64,000 nucleotides of DNA from Amyloporia xantha. Lineage: Eukaryota; Basidiomycota; Agaricomycetes; Polyporales; Adustoporiaceae. Shown here in pieces: positions 12,825-25,521 of the stretch (position 1 is the stretch's first letter; each line of letters opens with the position of its first letter). A program made the position numbers and the translations under genes. Under the pieces are notes generated by a model. The model did no database searches. It had not been told where the DNA came from and saw only the letters and a list, made by a program, of their open reading frames with translations. The stretch spans positions 1,240,001-1,304,000 of the forward strand of contig JAYKKR010000004.1 in NCBI GenBank assembly GCA_036971615.1, given 5' to 3'.

Positions 12825-14115
12825 TTACTCTCGTCCGAACCAGAATTCGGTGAACTATATACCCCGTCAGCAGAAGCTTGGTTTGGGAGATTGAACAGCT
12901 TACCAAATCTTTATTGTCGTCAGGATAGTTCACCATTGATACTTCGGAACTCTCTGCGTCATCTCCGTCGATTTCCCTGATCCTTGTTCCCTGCATCCTT
13001 AACTGGAAATATTTCCCCCCTTTTTCCACCACAATTCTCATGCTTTTTTTCTTCTCGCTGATGTTCTTCTTCTCGAAGAGGCATCCATCTTTCAACCTCT
13101 CTGTCAGCACTATCTCCTTCCTGATGGGGTTGAACATTGCCCATTTATGACCGACAGCCAGGGCGTATAGCTCCTTCTCCGAAGTCACCTGTGCCAGCCA
13201 CACATCGAATTGGGTTCCACGTCGCCTAGCCGTACGCGGCCGAAGGCAAAGTCCTCCGAGAAGTTGAGGTAAAGCCCACGTGGAGGAGTTGGAGCAGCTT
13301 TCTTGCCTTGTGCACGTAGTCTGACGCCATATTCTCCTACAGCTACCCAGTCGTAAACCTCACGTAGAAGTTCTCGCGCAATGCGGGAGCCTCTACTCCC
13401 GGCCCGGAGACGCGCAGGACGGTGGTTGCTGTGTAACATTCATTAGGCAACTCCGAAGCATAAGATGGCAGACAGCGTACTGAATAGCGACTACAGTCGG
13501 TTGACCATGATACTCCATCCAAACGGGTGAGCCACTGATACCCTGTTCAGTTCCAGCGCGATACTCCAGTTGTTGACTGTAGCAACCCACGCAAGGGCCG
13601 GAGGACTCCAACAGTTGACCGACTTGACCTTGCTGCTGCGGAGCTCGGTAGCCATGCACGTGTAGGTCTCCTCTGATATGTTCTTCGAACCCTAGTTTGA
13701 GACTAAACCCAAACCCTCCCTTACCTCCGCCATTCCGAGGGAGTAGGATAGCGCCATAGTCTGCCGCCGGCGTCTGCTTGACCTTGTAGGCTTCGCAAAT
13801 TCGAACATTGGACATTGGCACAGGGACAGTGCCGCCATTCGTCAACACCGCCAGGTTAGTCGAGGGGTTATCTTTGGGGCCGATGAGGTTGTGTGCAGCG
13901 GTAAGGATCACGTCATGCGAGGAGCTAGGAATGTTGATAAAGAATCCGCTGCCGTAGTTGACGCCTCCGTCTCTTTGGAATACCAGCTGAACGACCCAGT
14001 CGTGGAGTACACCTGCGCTAGTGAGGTGAAGGCCAGAAGGCCGCACGACGTCGGGGACATCTGCTGACCAACCAGGATGCTGGAGATCTTCTCCAATGTC
14101 GAGTTTTCTGACCAT
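12825..14115 (-). CDS. V8/trypsin-like serine protease with an apparent 1-nt frameshift
   Basis: The N-terminal part has the chymotrypsin-fold triad of glutamyl-endopeptidase-type proteases: ILTAAHNL (His75), AADYGAILL (Asp119) and GISGSPVW (Ser194). No signal peptide is visible. Intron 1 (GTACGC to ACAG, about 13430-13484) joins the protease exon to a second exon. The reading frame then breaks near 13217: upstream is GLYLNFSEDFAFGRVRLGDV, downstream FDVWLAQVTSEKEL, and no GT-AG pair links them. One extra G in the GTGG run would restore continuity. The rest of the frame runs to a last intron (12855-12903) and ends FTEFWFGRE. The start at 14115 is preferred to 14217 because a TATAAAAG box lies between them. 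Either a sequencing slip or a decaying gene fits. Confidence 0.65.
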
Positions 14116-14164
14116 GGCTGCGGCTAGGGTGACAGCATAAGGAGGATACAGTACACCTCTCGCC

Positions 14165-14172
14165 CTTTTATA
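14165..14172 (-). promoter_or_regulatory. TATA box of the serine protease gene
   Basis: TATAAAAG on the minus strand lies 50 nt upstream of the ATG at 14115 and inside the longer open frame starting at 14217. It therefore decides the start. Confidence 0.55.
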
Positions 14173-14394
14173 TTGAAGTCGAACAGAGGCTAGATCGTAT
14201 ATATCTGGATAGCTCACTTCATTCCGGAGCGTGGCATGCGCCTCATGAATTTTGTCACGGGTCTGAATAGTGAGTGATCAAACCGAATTTATGTAGTTAG
14301 GAGCTGATGACAACATTCTAAGATTTTAACCCCGACCTATCTGCTGAACCGCCGCTTCTCGTACAAACCTATCGGCGACCACACGAACGCACAT

Positions 14395-15216
14395 TCACCA
14401 GCACCAGCACCGCTGCACGAAGCATACTACTGGCACCCAAATGAAGCAGCAGCATTCCGCGCTTGTGCCCGGAACAAATTTCCCTTCCTTATCCACTTTT
14501 CCCAGCTGCCTCGTCTCTCCATTTCCCTCCGCAATAGCTTGTAGCAGCTCGTTCCCCTCGGTTAAGACGTATGCTTCCAATACTCCGCTCTCCTCATTCA
14601 ATGCCACCATAAAGCGTTTGACATCACTCTCGAACTTCCACCCAGATATGGCACGGCCATGCCAGCTTCCATCCTTCTCCTGGAACATGCAATGTACACA
14701 TCTATCTGTCGCCGAGATGTAGAACACGTGCAGCTTCTCCTCGTATATCGCGATCGACAGAGGACTGCCTTCTGCAGGGTCAGCCGGGAGCACCTCGGGG
14801 ATCCACGCGTCGTTGAGGTATATCAGACGACCGGATACATCCTGGAAGAACACGCAAATGGAATCGTCCGCATCGAACGATGCCGCGAGTTTGCCGTTCG
14901 GGTGAACGTCGTGATGCCCGATAAGGCTGTCTTCGACCCATTCCTCGTCGTCATCGTCATAGCGAAGAGCGAGAAGAGTGGAAGAGGATGTAATGCAAAC
15001 GATGAGGCGGGTGGTCGGGTTAAGGAGGTACGATGCCGGCGAGTTCTGGCGCACGTTCGCAGCAATCAGCTCTTGATCGCCAAAGGAATTGCCGGTCCAG
15101 TGCTTGGATGTGAGTGAAGACCGATCTGTGTAGAGGAGGTAGGAGCCTTTACCCTCCGGGTGCGTCGCGCCCCCCGCGGCGAGCAAGCAGCGAGTGAGGT
15201 CTTGAAATTGGGCCAT
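14395..15216 (-). CDS. Fungal fucose-specific-lectin-like beta-propeller protein
   Basis: A single-exon frame of 273 residues. Repeated short beta-strand blocks such as GSYLLYTDRSS, NPTTRLIVCITSSST, SICVFFQDVSGRLIYLNDAW and KLHVFYISATDRCVHCMFQ, each with a Trp or aromatic near a turn, resemble the six-bladed fungal fucose-specific lectin family. That family binds fucosylated glycans in defence or recognition. There is no signal peptide, as is usual for that family. The C-terminus after GTSAECCCFI is Cys/Trp-rich and may be affected by an unseen intron. The assignment rests on remembered pattern rather than a search. A TATAAATA box sits about 45 nt upstream of the ATG. Confidence 0.6.
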   Translation of the reverse strand: MAQFQDLTRCLLAAGGATHPEGKGSYLLYTDRSSLTSKHWTGNSFGDQELIAANVRQNSPASYLLNPTTRLIVCITSSSTLLALRYDDDDEEWVEDSLIGHHDVHPNGKLAASFDADDSICVFFQDVSGRLIYLNDAWIPEVLPADPAEGSPLSIAIYEEKLHVFYISATDRCVHCMFQEKDGSWHGRAISGWKFESDVKRFMVALNEESGVLEAYVLTEGNELLQAIAEGNGETRQLGKVDKEGKFVPGTSAECCCFIWVPVVCFVQRCWCW

Positions 15217-15260
15217 GACGATATTGTCTATTCGACTGCAGCCTGTCAGGACGTATGGCT

Positions 15261-15270
15261 GGTATTTATA
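15261..15270 (-). promoter_or_regulatory. TATA box of the lectin-like gene
   Basis: TATAAATACC reads on the minus strand, ending 45 nt before the ATG at 15216. The spacing is close to that of the neighbouring protease gene. Confidence 0.55.
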
Positions 15271-17003
15271 CCTTGAGCGCGCATAGTATTGGATCTCCGT
15301 CCACGGTATATTTCATGAGACACTGGTGGTATGCGATCGCTTTCATTTGGATGCTCACAAATTTCTGTGAGACGATTATTCTATTGGTGGCCACACACAG
15401 GACCTGCTGATGAAAATATGACATGAGGTTTCTGCAAGGCTTTGCTGACAGGCAGGGAAGCCCTCCACGTTAATATTGTGACGCCCGGTGCAGCCACGCC
15501 AAGACGTGCAGTGGCAAGGTAAGCTGATTCAAACCACTGGATGATGAATAGAAGAGTTCCTTCCAGGTTCACTGATATGGGCTTCCTTATCAGCGCAGGT
15601 TCCTCCGCTGTCGCTATCATATTCTCACAACGCTCATCTACCAAACCAGCAGCCGCGGATCGGTGAGCTCACTCACGCACATATCAGCGTTTTTGAGCCG
15701 GATTGCTGTCAGTGCGCAACATCAGACATGTGGTCAGTCGCTTTTGAACATAGGCCACCTTCGACGACCACTTCCCTTCCTATATGCTCCTTGATATCCG
15801 CATATGCAGTTCCGGGAGTTTCCTGCAGCGACTCATATTATTAAGTTCCTGATCGATCGTTCCAGACATTATTTGTCAAGGTGAGATGCTCTTCCCAATG
15901 TTGTAATCAGCAAGTCGATCCCTTTTGTCAAATTTTCCGCTGCCACGACTAAGTGCTTATGGTGTCTTATAGCGTCTAATGTGCGCGTTCTGCATGACGA
16001 AGAGGTATGAGATCTTCCCTCATGGGGTTACTACTTACCGTCATCTGTCACCATTCAATTTAAGGAGCTTCCCGTAGCCCAGACGCATAAGCGGCACCAT
16101 TGTTATTTGATTCGCCAAACTCTGAATGTTTGTTACGGTATCCTGTGCTCCCACTTCATGGAAGTAGGATTTCTATTTTCTGCAGAAAGCCCAAGACGTA
16201 CAGCAGTGAGCGATCACAGGTATCTGATATGTCGTCGCGTGTGTGCTACTGACACTGCGCTTTTCATATCTCAGATTTGAAGGCTGTATCATGATCGAAT
16301 ATAACGTTAGGAGCTCTGATGTCAGGCAAGTTGCCAACATCGCCTCGTGTTAGCCTCGCGGACTCCGGCTGTATACCAACCACAACGCTACTGTGGACCA
16401 CTAATAGATTGAATGCGGATTCTATATGGCACCAGTAATCCGCGTCAACGACCCATCGGCGGCTGATACCAATTCATTGGTGCCATCATCCCGGACGACA
16501 ATAGATTTCTCGCTGATAGCTGGGTGCATGGCTGAGGCATAGATCAGACGGCCGGGCTGCGCAATGCCTTCATGATGCTATTGACATGCTCGAGTAAGCC
16601 GTCGATGTGTCTGATGCAAAAGTACGACCAGATGACAACACAAAAATGGCAAGAACGAAGGTCAGAATCAGGTTCTTGAATTATTTCTTTTGCTCTGCTA
16701 GTGGTTAGCTGATTGCATGGGAAGAGGTGTATTGTGGCCGGGATCGTCGTGCTCTTCTTTTAGAGAGCCGGCTTGTACAGGTTTCTTACGTTACACAAAA
16801 GTATCCTTGCCATAGGCCTCCGTGCTGCTAGCGCTGTCATAGGGAAGAAGCGCTTGCGGCGAAGTGACCGATTATGGCAAGCGTTGTAGAACGGACGTGT
16901 TGGACCACATACCATGGACGGTCAACCACCGCATAGACTCAAGCAGAGTTCTCTTAAATAGTGAGTCCACTCCATTCTCCCTCCACACGATAGAACCCGC
17001 AAA
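15271..17003. other. Intergenic, no supported gene
   Basis: About 1.7 kb without a convincing gene. A short minus-strand frame at 15381-15644 has no recognisable domain. Single promoters for the flanking divergent genes (lectin-like on minus, Ank-VWA on plus) must lie at the two ends. Confidence 0.5.
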
Positions 17004-18567
17004 ATGGCTAACATTCACGACGACGCTTGGCGAGGCACGCTCACCCTAGATCGCCTCGACACATACTTAGCCAACGCCACCCCGAGCATCATCGACTCTC
17101 CCGGCGGCCAGAAATCTGTGACACCGCTCGCAGCCGCCTGCTGGCGTGGCCATCTCGATATTGTCCGTCTCCTCCTCGACAACCCCTACCGCCTCGCGGA
17201 CCCGGACGCCCGTTCTCCGCATGACCGCACGCCTCTCTTCTACGCGACGTCCCGCTCTCCCGCCCTCGATCGCTGCGCCATCGTCCGCACCCTGCTCGAC
17301 GCGGGTGCTGATATCGACGCGCGCTCCTCGGAGGATGACGGAAACACGCCGCTCATGCTCGCGGTTCTGGAGTCGCGTGACAGAGACGTCGTACACGAGC
17401 TCGTGGACCGTGGTGCCTCGCTAACAATCAAGAACAACGCAGGAATGACGGCAGAGATGCTAGCCAAGGCGGTAGGGATGGAGCGCGACGTGCGTCCCCG
17501 CGAGGACAGAAATTCCAGCCGCGGAGAGGTTATCGACCTCATTGTCTCTGTTGTTCTGTTCATCATGGCCGTTGTCAACAGCGGCGTGCTCAAAGACGTC
17601 ATGAAGAGCGCCGTTAGCAAGCTCTACGCGATCACCGGCGCCAAAGACCAGGAGATCGCACAGGTACGTCGAAATGCTCCTTTAAAAGTATGATCAGAGG
17701 CACTGAGCCGCCACATGTTTACACAAGGACATTCCCGAGGCTGACAGCGTGGAGCAGTTCACGGAAAACCTGGACACTTACGTCGCAGAGACGGGCCTCG
17801 AGAAGTTCTTCGCTCCTGGAGACCCGTTCCTTCAGGACCTTGCTCGCAAGGCTGCCGCCTTGCGGGACGACCCAACGACGGCTCTCGGCTCGCCGGAAAA
17901 CCTCAAGCGCCTCACGGTTCTATCTCTGTACCAGCCCGTCATCTACTGCGACGACAGCGGGTCCATGTCGCACGACAACCGGTACCAGAACCAGCGCGAA
18001 CTCGTCACCCGCATCGCCCGTGTCGCCACCAAGATCGTGCCCGACAGCTATGGCGTGGAGCTGCGCTTCATCAACGCCAGGTCCGCCTCCAACTTGTCTG
18101 CGGAGGCCATAGAGACTGCGATGGATGCGGTATATCCCAATGGCGGTACCGCGATCGGCACTGTCCTCCGGCGTCAGATCCTGGAGCCGCTGGTGTACAA
18201 TGTTCTCGCAGACGCCAGCAAGCATCTCCAGCGCCCGCTCCTGGTGTGTACCATAACCGACGGCCGCCCATCCGGCGAGGACGAGGACACCTATAAGAAC
18301 GCCATTGTGGAATGCAGGCGTAAGCTCGTGAACGCGGGCTACGAGCCGACTGCGGTGATGTTCAGCATCAGCCAGATTGGAAATGATAAGCATGCGGCTG
18401 CGTTCCTGGAGGGGCTGAGGGGGGATCCGGAGATCGAGGACGTACTGTATTGCACTACTGACCGACTGGATAGCAAGTTCGAGGAGATGAAGACGAACGA
18501 GGGGAGGTTGGAGGAGTGGCTGCTGAAATTACTCACAAGACCGATTATGGAGAGGGATCAGGCATAA
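17004..18567 (+). CDS. Ankyrin-repeat and von Willebrand A fusion protein
   Basis: Two exons (17004-17663 and 17728-18567; a 64-nt phase-0 intron, GTACGT to AAG) encode 499 residues. Residues about 1-150 hold ankyrin repeats, seen as TPLAAACWRGHLDIVRLLLD, RTPLFYA, VRTLLDAGADID and NTPLMLAVLES. A hydrophobic stretch (about 174-190, VIDLIVSVVLFIMAVV) may be buried or membrane-associated. The second exon carries a vWA domain with an intact MIDAS motif, DDSGSM at 295-300, later GGTAIG and TDGRPS. Metal-dependent protein binding is expected of such a domain. No catalytic domain was seen. The pairing suggests a cytoplasmic scaffold or adaptor; the partner is unknown. Confidence 0.85.
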
Positions 18568-19010
18568 GTCGAGTCTTGTTTTTTGTCTCCATTTATTGTC
18601 CGCGATGGCAGCGCCCTGTGTAGACAGTACGTACGGGTGTAGCTACGGGTTGTCTCAAGTTTCTTGACCGACGATCTACTGGTTCTCTTTTTTTCAGGCA
18701 GGTGGAGAATGTTGTTCTCTGTCGAATTATGCGCTACCACCCCACGGTATGGAGGATCAGTCCTGTGCTGAGCACGAGGTTAAATGAGAATTCTAGTTCC
18801 GGTTACGTTGCCGTAAATTCGCTACAAGTAATAACTGGAGTGCAGCGCTGAGAATGGCGCTGGTTCCCACTCCGATCAACCATTGGATGCAGTATTCCTT
18901 TGAATTATGCCTTCAAACGACAATTATACATAAACACCGAGTCCTCTACATCCTGACAGATCCCAAAACGCAAATAATACAGTTGATTTGTTTGCTACAG
19001 CATACTGGTC
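18568..19010. other. Intergenic, 3' flanks of convergent genes
   Basis: Nothing beyond the untranslated ends of the flanking genes was recognised. Confidence 0.5.
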
Positions 19011-19383
19011 TCAACCCTGCTTATTGGCATTGAGCTGTGCGGAGCGTGCCTTCAGTTCCTCGCGACTCTGCACGACGAGAATGGCGTGAGTGAAACATAA
19101 GCGCGGCCACATTCGAAACGAGTGTACATACCAGAGGCTGCTCAACGCCTTTCAGCAGGTCCTTACTGGGAACATACGGGTCACGCGCGTGGAAGGCCTG
19201 CTGTTCGGGGTTGCTGTTCAAACCGCCGCCGGGCTGTGGAGCCTCGAGGTCTTTCGGGTTGTTTGACTTCTGCGGGTGTATCCGTCAGCCCTCCAGCGAA
19301 CGGCAAATTCTAGATGCCGGATAACGTACAGCGGGGTGGGGGAGGATGTTAAACGTCTGCTCGCTGTTCTTCGATGGAGACAT
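19011..19383 (-). CDS. Conserved small basidiomycete protein, function unknown
   Basis: Three exons (19330-19383, 19132-19269, 19011-19067), all phase 0, give 82 residues. The introns are 60 and 64 nt with GTACGT and GTATGT donors. The protein begins MSPSKNSEQTFNILPHPA and has the block QQAFHARDPYVPSKDLLKG in the middle, then a charged helical end (SREELKARSAQLNANKQG). It is hydrophilic, with no signal or membrane segment. I do not recognise a named family. Clean splicing and the coding character of all three exons make it a real gene. Confidence 0.75.
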
Positions 19384-19439
19384 GATGGTCGTCGTGGATA
19401 TCGAAATCGACAAAGATAGGAAAGAGATATCAGGGGTTA

Positions 19440-19475
19440 CCTGAGCTGTGGTGGTGGTGGTGGTGGTGGTGAAAG
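19440..19475. repeat. GGT microsatellite upstream of the small gene
   Basis: A (GGT)n run, about eight units, around 19448-19471. It lies just upstream of the small minus-strand gene. Confidence 0.6.
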
Positions 19476-19813
19476 GTGCAGCTCGGTCACATCAGTGGTC
19501 TTTATAGGTGCTGCAGATCTGTCAGCAGAGCTAGTGCTGCGGGCCACCGGTGACAATACAGTGGCCCGCGCAGCGGATGGGTGGCGGAGGAGGGCGATGA
19601 CGTCTCGCGGAGCATTGCCGGAGCGCAATCGCTATGTCCCGAAATGGCAATATTCCAATATCCAAGCGCGATCGAAAATTAGCAGCCTCAGACGAGAGCC
19701 TCAAATGCGCATATTCATCAGAAATTCATATTTGTTATTGTACTAATCATACCGACAAGGATAGTGATAGGAGAAATAAGCAGACGGAGAAGAAACCTAT
19801 TCGTACAGTCCGA

Positions 19814-20710
<897 letters not shown>

Positions 20711-21555
20711 GGTGGGGGGAAAGTACGAGGGGATGTATAGGTATTCCGGACAAACAGCGCCTTATAACAGGAATTAGGACGGTGCGGTGCAGTAATATGT
20801 AAATGCGAGAGGCTCTGCAGAGGGGACTGCAGACTGCAGTACACAAGATGGCTTGCATCTCGGCAATCGCCATTCTAAGTTTAGCTCCCTGATATGATCC
20901 GAAAAGTCGGGACAAATCATACTTGAGGTGTGGAAATCACTATTCACTGGATGGGGTTTCCAATGTTTTACACAAAGATATAATACAGATACAGTAAAGA
21001 AAATTAGAATCGCTGCATCGCTTTGTACCATTTATGATTGGAAAATCACCAAGAAATCAGTGAAGATGGTGAAGATATTAAGTGGAAACAATCCAACATT
21101 TTGACCATATCTTTACCATATTAGGAACCCTGATATGGCGTCACGGCAACATTCATTCCTTTCTTACATTTTTATCAAGTCCTATTGCAAAATATTGGAG
21201 TGATTTCTCCCTAGATGCACCTTTCAATAGGTTTGCCGAAATTGCTAAAATATTCAAGTGATATTCAAAATTCATATTGTTCTGCTCATGATGCTCAAAA
21301 GATTTACATTGGAATGACTGAAACGATAGCCTTGTGAGCTAATATTTCTATTGCAATACCTACTTAGTTGTATCACGTGCCCTGACTTAAACATCACAAT
21401 ACAAGTGAATATTTCTTCTTACTATGACAAGATAACTCAACTGCGGGCACTTATGTACCCTTATCTCCTCAAAATCTAGTTCTGCACACACTGCGCAGCT
21501 TGGGTACAACGGTGACCGCAGCGCAGTCGGTGGTCTCTCCTGAACACAGTCAACG
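20711..21555. other. Intergenic between divergent genes, AT-rich core
   Basis: The 5' flanks of calmodulin (minus) and WASP (plus). About 20960-21420 is markedly AT-rich compared with its surroundings and resembles the AT-rich patch at 46520-46800. It may be a decayed insertion. No terminal repeats were found. Confidence 0.45.
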
Positions 21556-23194
21556 ATGCCGGCGCAATCTACTCTATCTGGCGACGAAAAGTCCAAGGTC
21601 AAAGCTGCCATCCCTGCTGGTTCAAACAAGATACACACCGCGGCTCTAGCACGCATATACTATGCACATCCAAATCCGAACGAGTGGTCGTATGCCGGCT
21701 TGCAGGGTGCGCTGGCGTTCGTTAACGACAAGTCGAAGAACTCGCTTTATCTGAGGATGGTGGACCTGGCGGGCACGCGGGGTGTAATTTGGCAGCACGA
21801 ATTGTACGAGGGATTTGAGTATTATCAGGACCGCCCGTTCTTTCACTCTTTCCCTGGAGATGTGAGTCATGATAATCATTTTCGATGTATGTACTCACAC
21901 CGAGAATAGGACTGCATGATTGGAATCGTATTCGCTGAAGAAGGCGAGGCCAAGACGTTTTACAAGAAGGTCACCACTACGAAGGTGGGCAATGGTACGT
22001 CTTGCGATCTCGTTCTCTTCAATTGTCACATATCTCCTTTCAGATAAGCCAAAAGCCACATCGTCGAAGAAGAAAGCTTCAAAGGGCGGCAAGATCGACA
22101 AGTCGATGATTTCTGGTCCCACATCTGGCTCTTTCAAGCACGTCGCGCATATGGGCTACGACCCTGTCAAAGGCTTTATGTCCTCTAACGTCGACCCGTC
22201 CTGGTCAGCTTTCCTCTCGCAGCTGGAAGGGCAAGGCGTGCCTCGAGACATCATGGAGCAGAATATGGACTTTATCAAGGACTTTGTACGCGATGCACAG
22301 AACAGTGCCCCGCATGCTGCGAAGAAGAAACCACCCCCGCCGCCTGCGCCGCGTCGCGGTGTTAACGCCCAGCAAGAGAGTGCGCCGGCAGCTCCTTCCG
22401 CGCCTCCTCCTGCGCCTCCCGCGCCTCCACCAAGTCGTGCACCGCTCCCGCAACGCAACGCGCCGCCTCCCGCTCCCAAAGTACCCACGCCGCCACCTGC
22501 AGCCCCCTCACGTCCAACGCCCCCGCCAGCACGCAGCAACGTACCGACGCCGCCACCAGCTGCACCGTCACGTCCGTCGCCTCCGCGCAGCAATGCGCCC
22601 ACACCTCCTGTCCCCGCTGCCCCGCCGCCTCGTCCGTCTGCTGCCCCTCCGGCCCCTCCTCCGCCACGCCCTTCTGCAGCTCCGCCCGCGCCCCCGCCGG
22701 CACCGTCCAGACCAGCTCCGCCATCAGGTGGTCCTCCCCCTCCTCCACCCCCTCCGCCATCAGGAGGTCCTCCTCCTCCTCCACCCCCGCCGCCTCCACC
22801 ACCCTCTGGCGGCGGCCCCCCACCACCACCACCGCCGCCGCCGCCTCCAATATGCGGAGGTGCACCCCCTCCACCACCGCCGCCTCCGCCTCCACCAGCT
22901 GGCGGTGCCCCTCCGCCTCCTCCGCCACCACCGCCTGCAGGAGGGGGAGGAGGACTACCAGCGCCTGCGCCTGGACGAGATGCGTTACTGGCGTCGATCC
23001 AAGGCGCGGGAGTACACATGTTGCGCAAACGCACAGACTCGACAGCGCGCCAGTCGCCGCCGCCCGCGGAGGAGCCGGCGGCGTCCGGTGGAGGTGGGGA
23101 CTTGACGGCAGCGTTGGCGGCAGCGCTGATGGAGCGGAACAAGAAGCTTGGTGATAGCGACGAGGAGGACGAGGATGATGATGACTGGGATTAG
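21556..23194 (+). CDS. LAS17: WASP/Las17-type actin nucleation promoting factor
   Basis: Three exons (21556-21861, 21910-21994, 22044-23194) encode 513 residues. Residues about 20-130 form a WH1 domain (IARIYYAHPN-type start, LYEGFEYYQDRPFFHSFPGD). A CRIB/GBD motif follows at about 153-172 (ISGPTSGSFKHVAHMGYDP), so Cdc42-type control is likely. The centre, about 240-440, is an extreme poly-proline tract with PPPPPPPP-SGG repeats, expected to bind profilin and SH3 domains. A WH2 motif (DALLASIQGAGVHMLRKR) lies at about 443-460. The acidic Arp2/3-binding tail ends in DDDWD with the expected Trp. The protein promotes branched actin at endocytic sites. Start and splice sites follow the WH1 sequence. 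Confidence 0.95.
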
Positions 23195-23858
23195 TTACGC
23201 TTTATGTATCAAGCTTTGTCGTCTAACTGCCCCTTCTTTTATTGCTTTTGTTATGGATACTTTCTGAGCTTGAGGTGGAGAATTTAATTATTATTCGCGT
23301 TTGTGCAATTTTCATTGATGAAGCGACAACTGCGCTCAACTCTAATGTGGATCACTCTCGCTATTAAGATTACATGGAAGAGATGAATACATCAACATCT
23401 ATCTGTGCATGCCCCTTTCTGCTCCAAACATGAGTTGTTCGAAGCCCGTTTTCTTTATTAATCATCACATCATTGGCCAAAAGGCAGAATATGCCCTGAC
23501 ACATGGATATGGCTGCTCCTATTATCGAGGAGATTGGCACAGCCGTTAAACCAGGAAGCCAGTCGCCCGTCGCTTATCTTGATATCGTGGATTGCACATA
23601 CAGCAATATCGACTTCGGACGAGTTCGTGATATATGGTACAACTTGGAAACGAGTACCAGACATTCCAGCACGGCAATTGGATATATTTCTGGAAGCACA
23701 AGAATATTTCGAATGGAAGCAGGAGAGAGCCCAGTCGAGGTAGTACAGCCAACAAGGACAGCATACAAATGATACGCAAAGCAGAGCACAGACGAGGCGA
23801 GACGAGCCAGACGAATGCTAGAGAATTGTATTTCGAAGGTGCTGATTGCACGAGCACC
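23195..23858. other. Intergenic, 3' flanks of convergent genes
   Basis: Short open frames occur on both strands, but the true coding of this side begins with the last exon of the peroxiredoxin gene at 23859. Confidence 0.5.
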
Positions 23859-24916
23859 TTATGCGGGATTGAGAGTCTTGACAAAGTCCAGAGCCAGTTT
23901 GGGGCTATACCCAGGGAATATTAGATGCCATTGTATCAACGACTCGGATGACTTGCCTATCAGCTGGTTTCACGGGGATCTTCTTGTCGACAAGTTTACC
24001 ACCCTTCTCGAAGATAAAGTGGCTGCGTTTGGTCTTGCCGCCCTCGCCTGCACCGAGAGCACTGATCAATTGACGTTTGGGGTCCGACAGTAAGGGGTAT
24101 GGAAGCTCTTTCTGTGCACAAGTTCAGTGGTCAACAAAAGTCAGCGTCACATATCACCACCAGCACACACCTTCGCCTGCCATTTTGTCTGCGCAGACGG
24201 GCTATCCGCGCTCAAGCAGTAGACGTCGAAGTTATGTGACGTGAAATCTGGGTAGATATCGCGGAAGCCACAGGCTTGGTTGGTACACCCAGCTAATGGA
24301 CTTGGTAAGATGTGGGGTCCGTAAGACCTGATTATGAATATAGTAACTTACGCGTATCAGCCTTGGGTACAAGGAACAAGATGACGCCCTTATCCGATGC
24401 GAGGGTCGCTACATCGACATCCTCGCCCTTCTCATTTTTAAGGACCAGAGAAGGTAAAGAATCCCCTATGTCAACCGTAGCCAACTTGGCCGCCGCTGAG
24501 AAATACTCAGTCATGAATATAATTGGATAACACTCAGGCTATGGTGAAAGAGACAAACCTTCATTTGATTCAGCCGTGTCCGGAGCTTCAGCAGCCTCTT
24601 CTTCGGCTTTGCTCTGCGAAATGTGGAAATAGTTTACGTTGATATCAAGTAGAACATATCACCATAAATACAAGATAATCACACCCCGCACATCACGAAT
24701 GATAGACTAGGATGCGGGGATATAAATTGGCAAGGATCGACATACCTTTTTCACAGCAGCATTATTCTCCTCCGCATCGGCGGTCCTCTTCTTAGATTTA
24801 GCTGCAGGTTTATTGACTGTCTCCTTGACCTCAGTTTTGGGCTGCGCTGAAATCCGTGAAGACCTCCTAGTAGGCTCGGTCGCGTCGGCGGACGATTTAG
24901 CTGCACGGGCAGGCAT
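23859..24916 (-). CDS. Peroxiredoxin Q/BCP type (Dot5-like)
   Basis: Six exons (24746-24916, 24559-24613, 24352-24465, 24171-24292, 23957-24111, 23859-23904) encode 220 residues. The N-terminal 75 residues are Lys/Ala/Ser-rich with KKRTADAEE-type basic clusters, suggesting nuclear entry as in yeast Dot5. The catalytic domain has VPKADTPGCTNQACGFRD, placing the peroxidatic Cys at 116 and the resolving Cys at 121, the C-x4-C spacing of atypical 2-Cys PrxQ. It should reduce peroxides with thioredoxin. The last intron is GC-AG: the exon ends GCTGATAG, then GCAAGT. Splicing there restores the conserved DSPKLALDFV end, whereas reading through would give an unrelated tail. Confidence 0.93.
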
Positions 24917-25521
24917 GATAGTAGAAGACAAGATGGTTTGAAGCCCTAATATGGTCGGCGCGGGCAAGACGCGATTCTAACACGACGCAATGACCAGCCT
25001 CCTCGTTGTCTTTGATATCTTATGGAGCTCCGAGGACATGCATTACCAGTCCCGTCCACCTCGTATATATGTTAATTCAAATTACCCTACGATCAGTGCA
25101 AGGTTCGAGTCGGCGCCCAAGTACCATCTTAGTATATCCCCGCGCGAATAATCAAACAATGGCATCACCATATGATATGTAGTATTAACATATATATACT
25201 GTGATGACCGCAATGAATGTGCATCAGAATTGGAGGTCTGAGAGGAAGGAGGTCTAAGGAAATTATACCTTCACTCCCACAACGAAAAAAATAGAACACC
25301 ATAAGGGTATGTCCAAAGTAGAATTGTTAAGAATGGAGGGGAATAGCAAATGCAGGTGAGCGGATATCCTGTGCAAGAATAGTGTATGTATGGACATCGG
25401 GGGCGAAGCACGGTCGTAAACGAGAAACATGTACCATCCTGTGGCTACATGCGACTAATGGTAAGTTGTGCGGACTCCGGTTGAGAGAATCATCCTCACC
25501 ATGACGTAGAATGATTGACCC
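24917..25521. other. Intergenic
   Basis: Promoter side of the peroxiredoxin gene and the 3' flank of the LRR gene. No further gene or repeat was recognised. Confidence 0.5.

Noticed and set aside
14116..14217. Longer N-terminus for the serine protease
   Set aside because: A TATAAAAG box lies inside it, 50 nt before the ATG at 14115.
17067..18393. Long minus-strand frames under the Ank-VWA gene
   Set aside because: Antisense shadows; the plus strand has the domains and the clean splice.
22156..23142. 328-codon minus-strand Gly-rich frame and a plus-strand Arg/His-rich frame
   Set aside because: Both are shadows of the poly-proline coding of the WASP gene.
25085..25125. GGTTCGAGTC resembling a tRNA T-loop
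   Set aside because: The flanking stem does not pair and no anticodon or D arm is found upstream. No tRNA was supported anywhere in the window.
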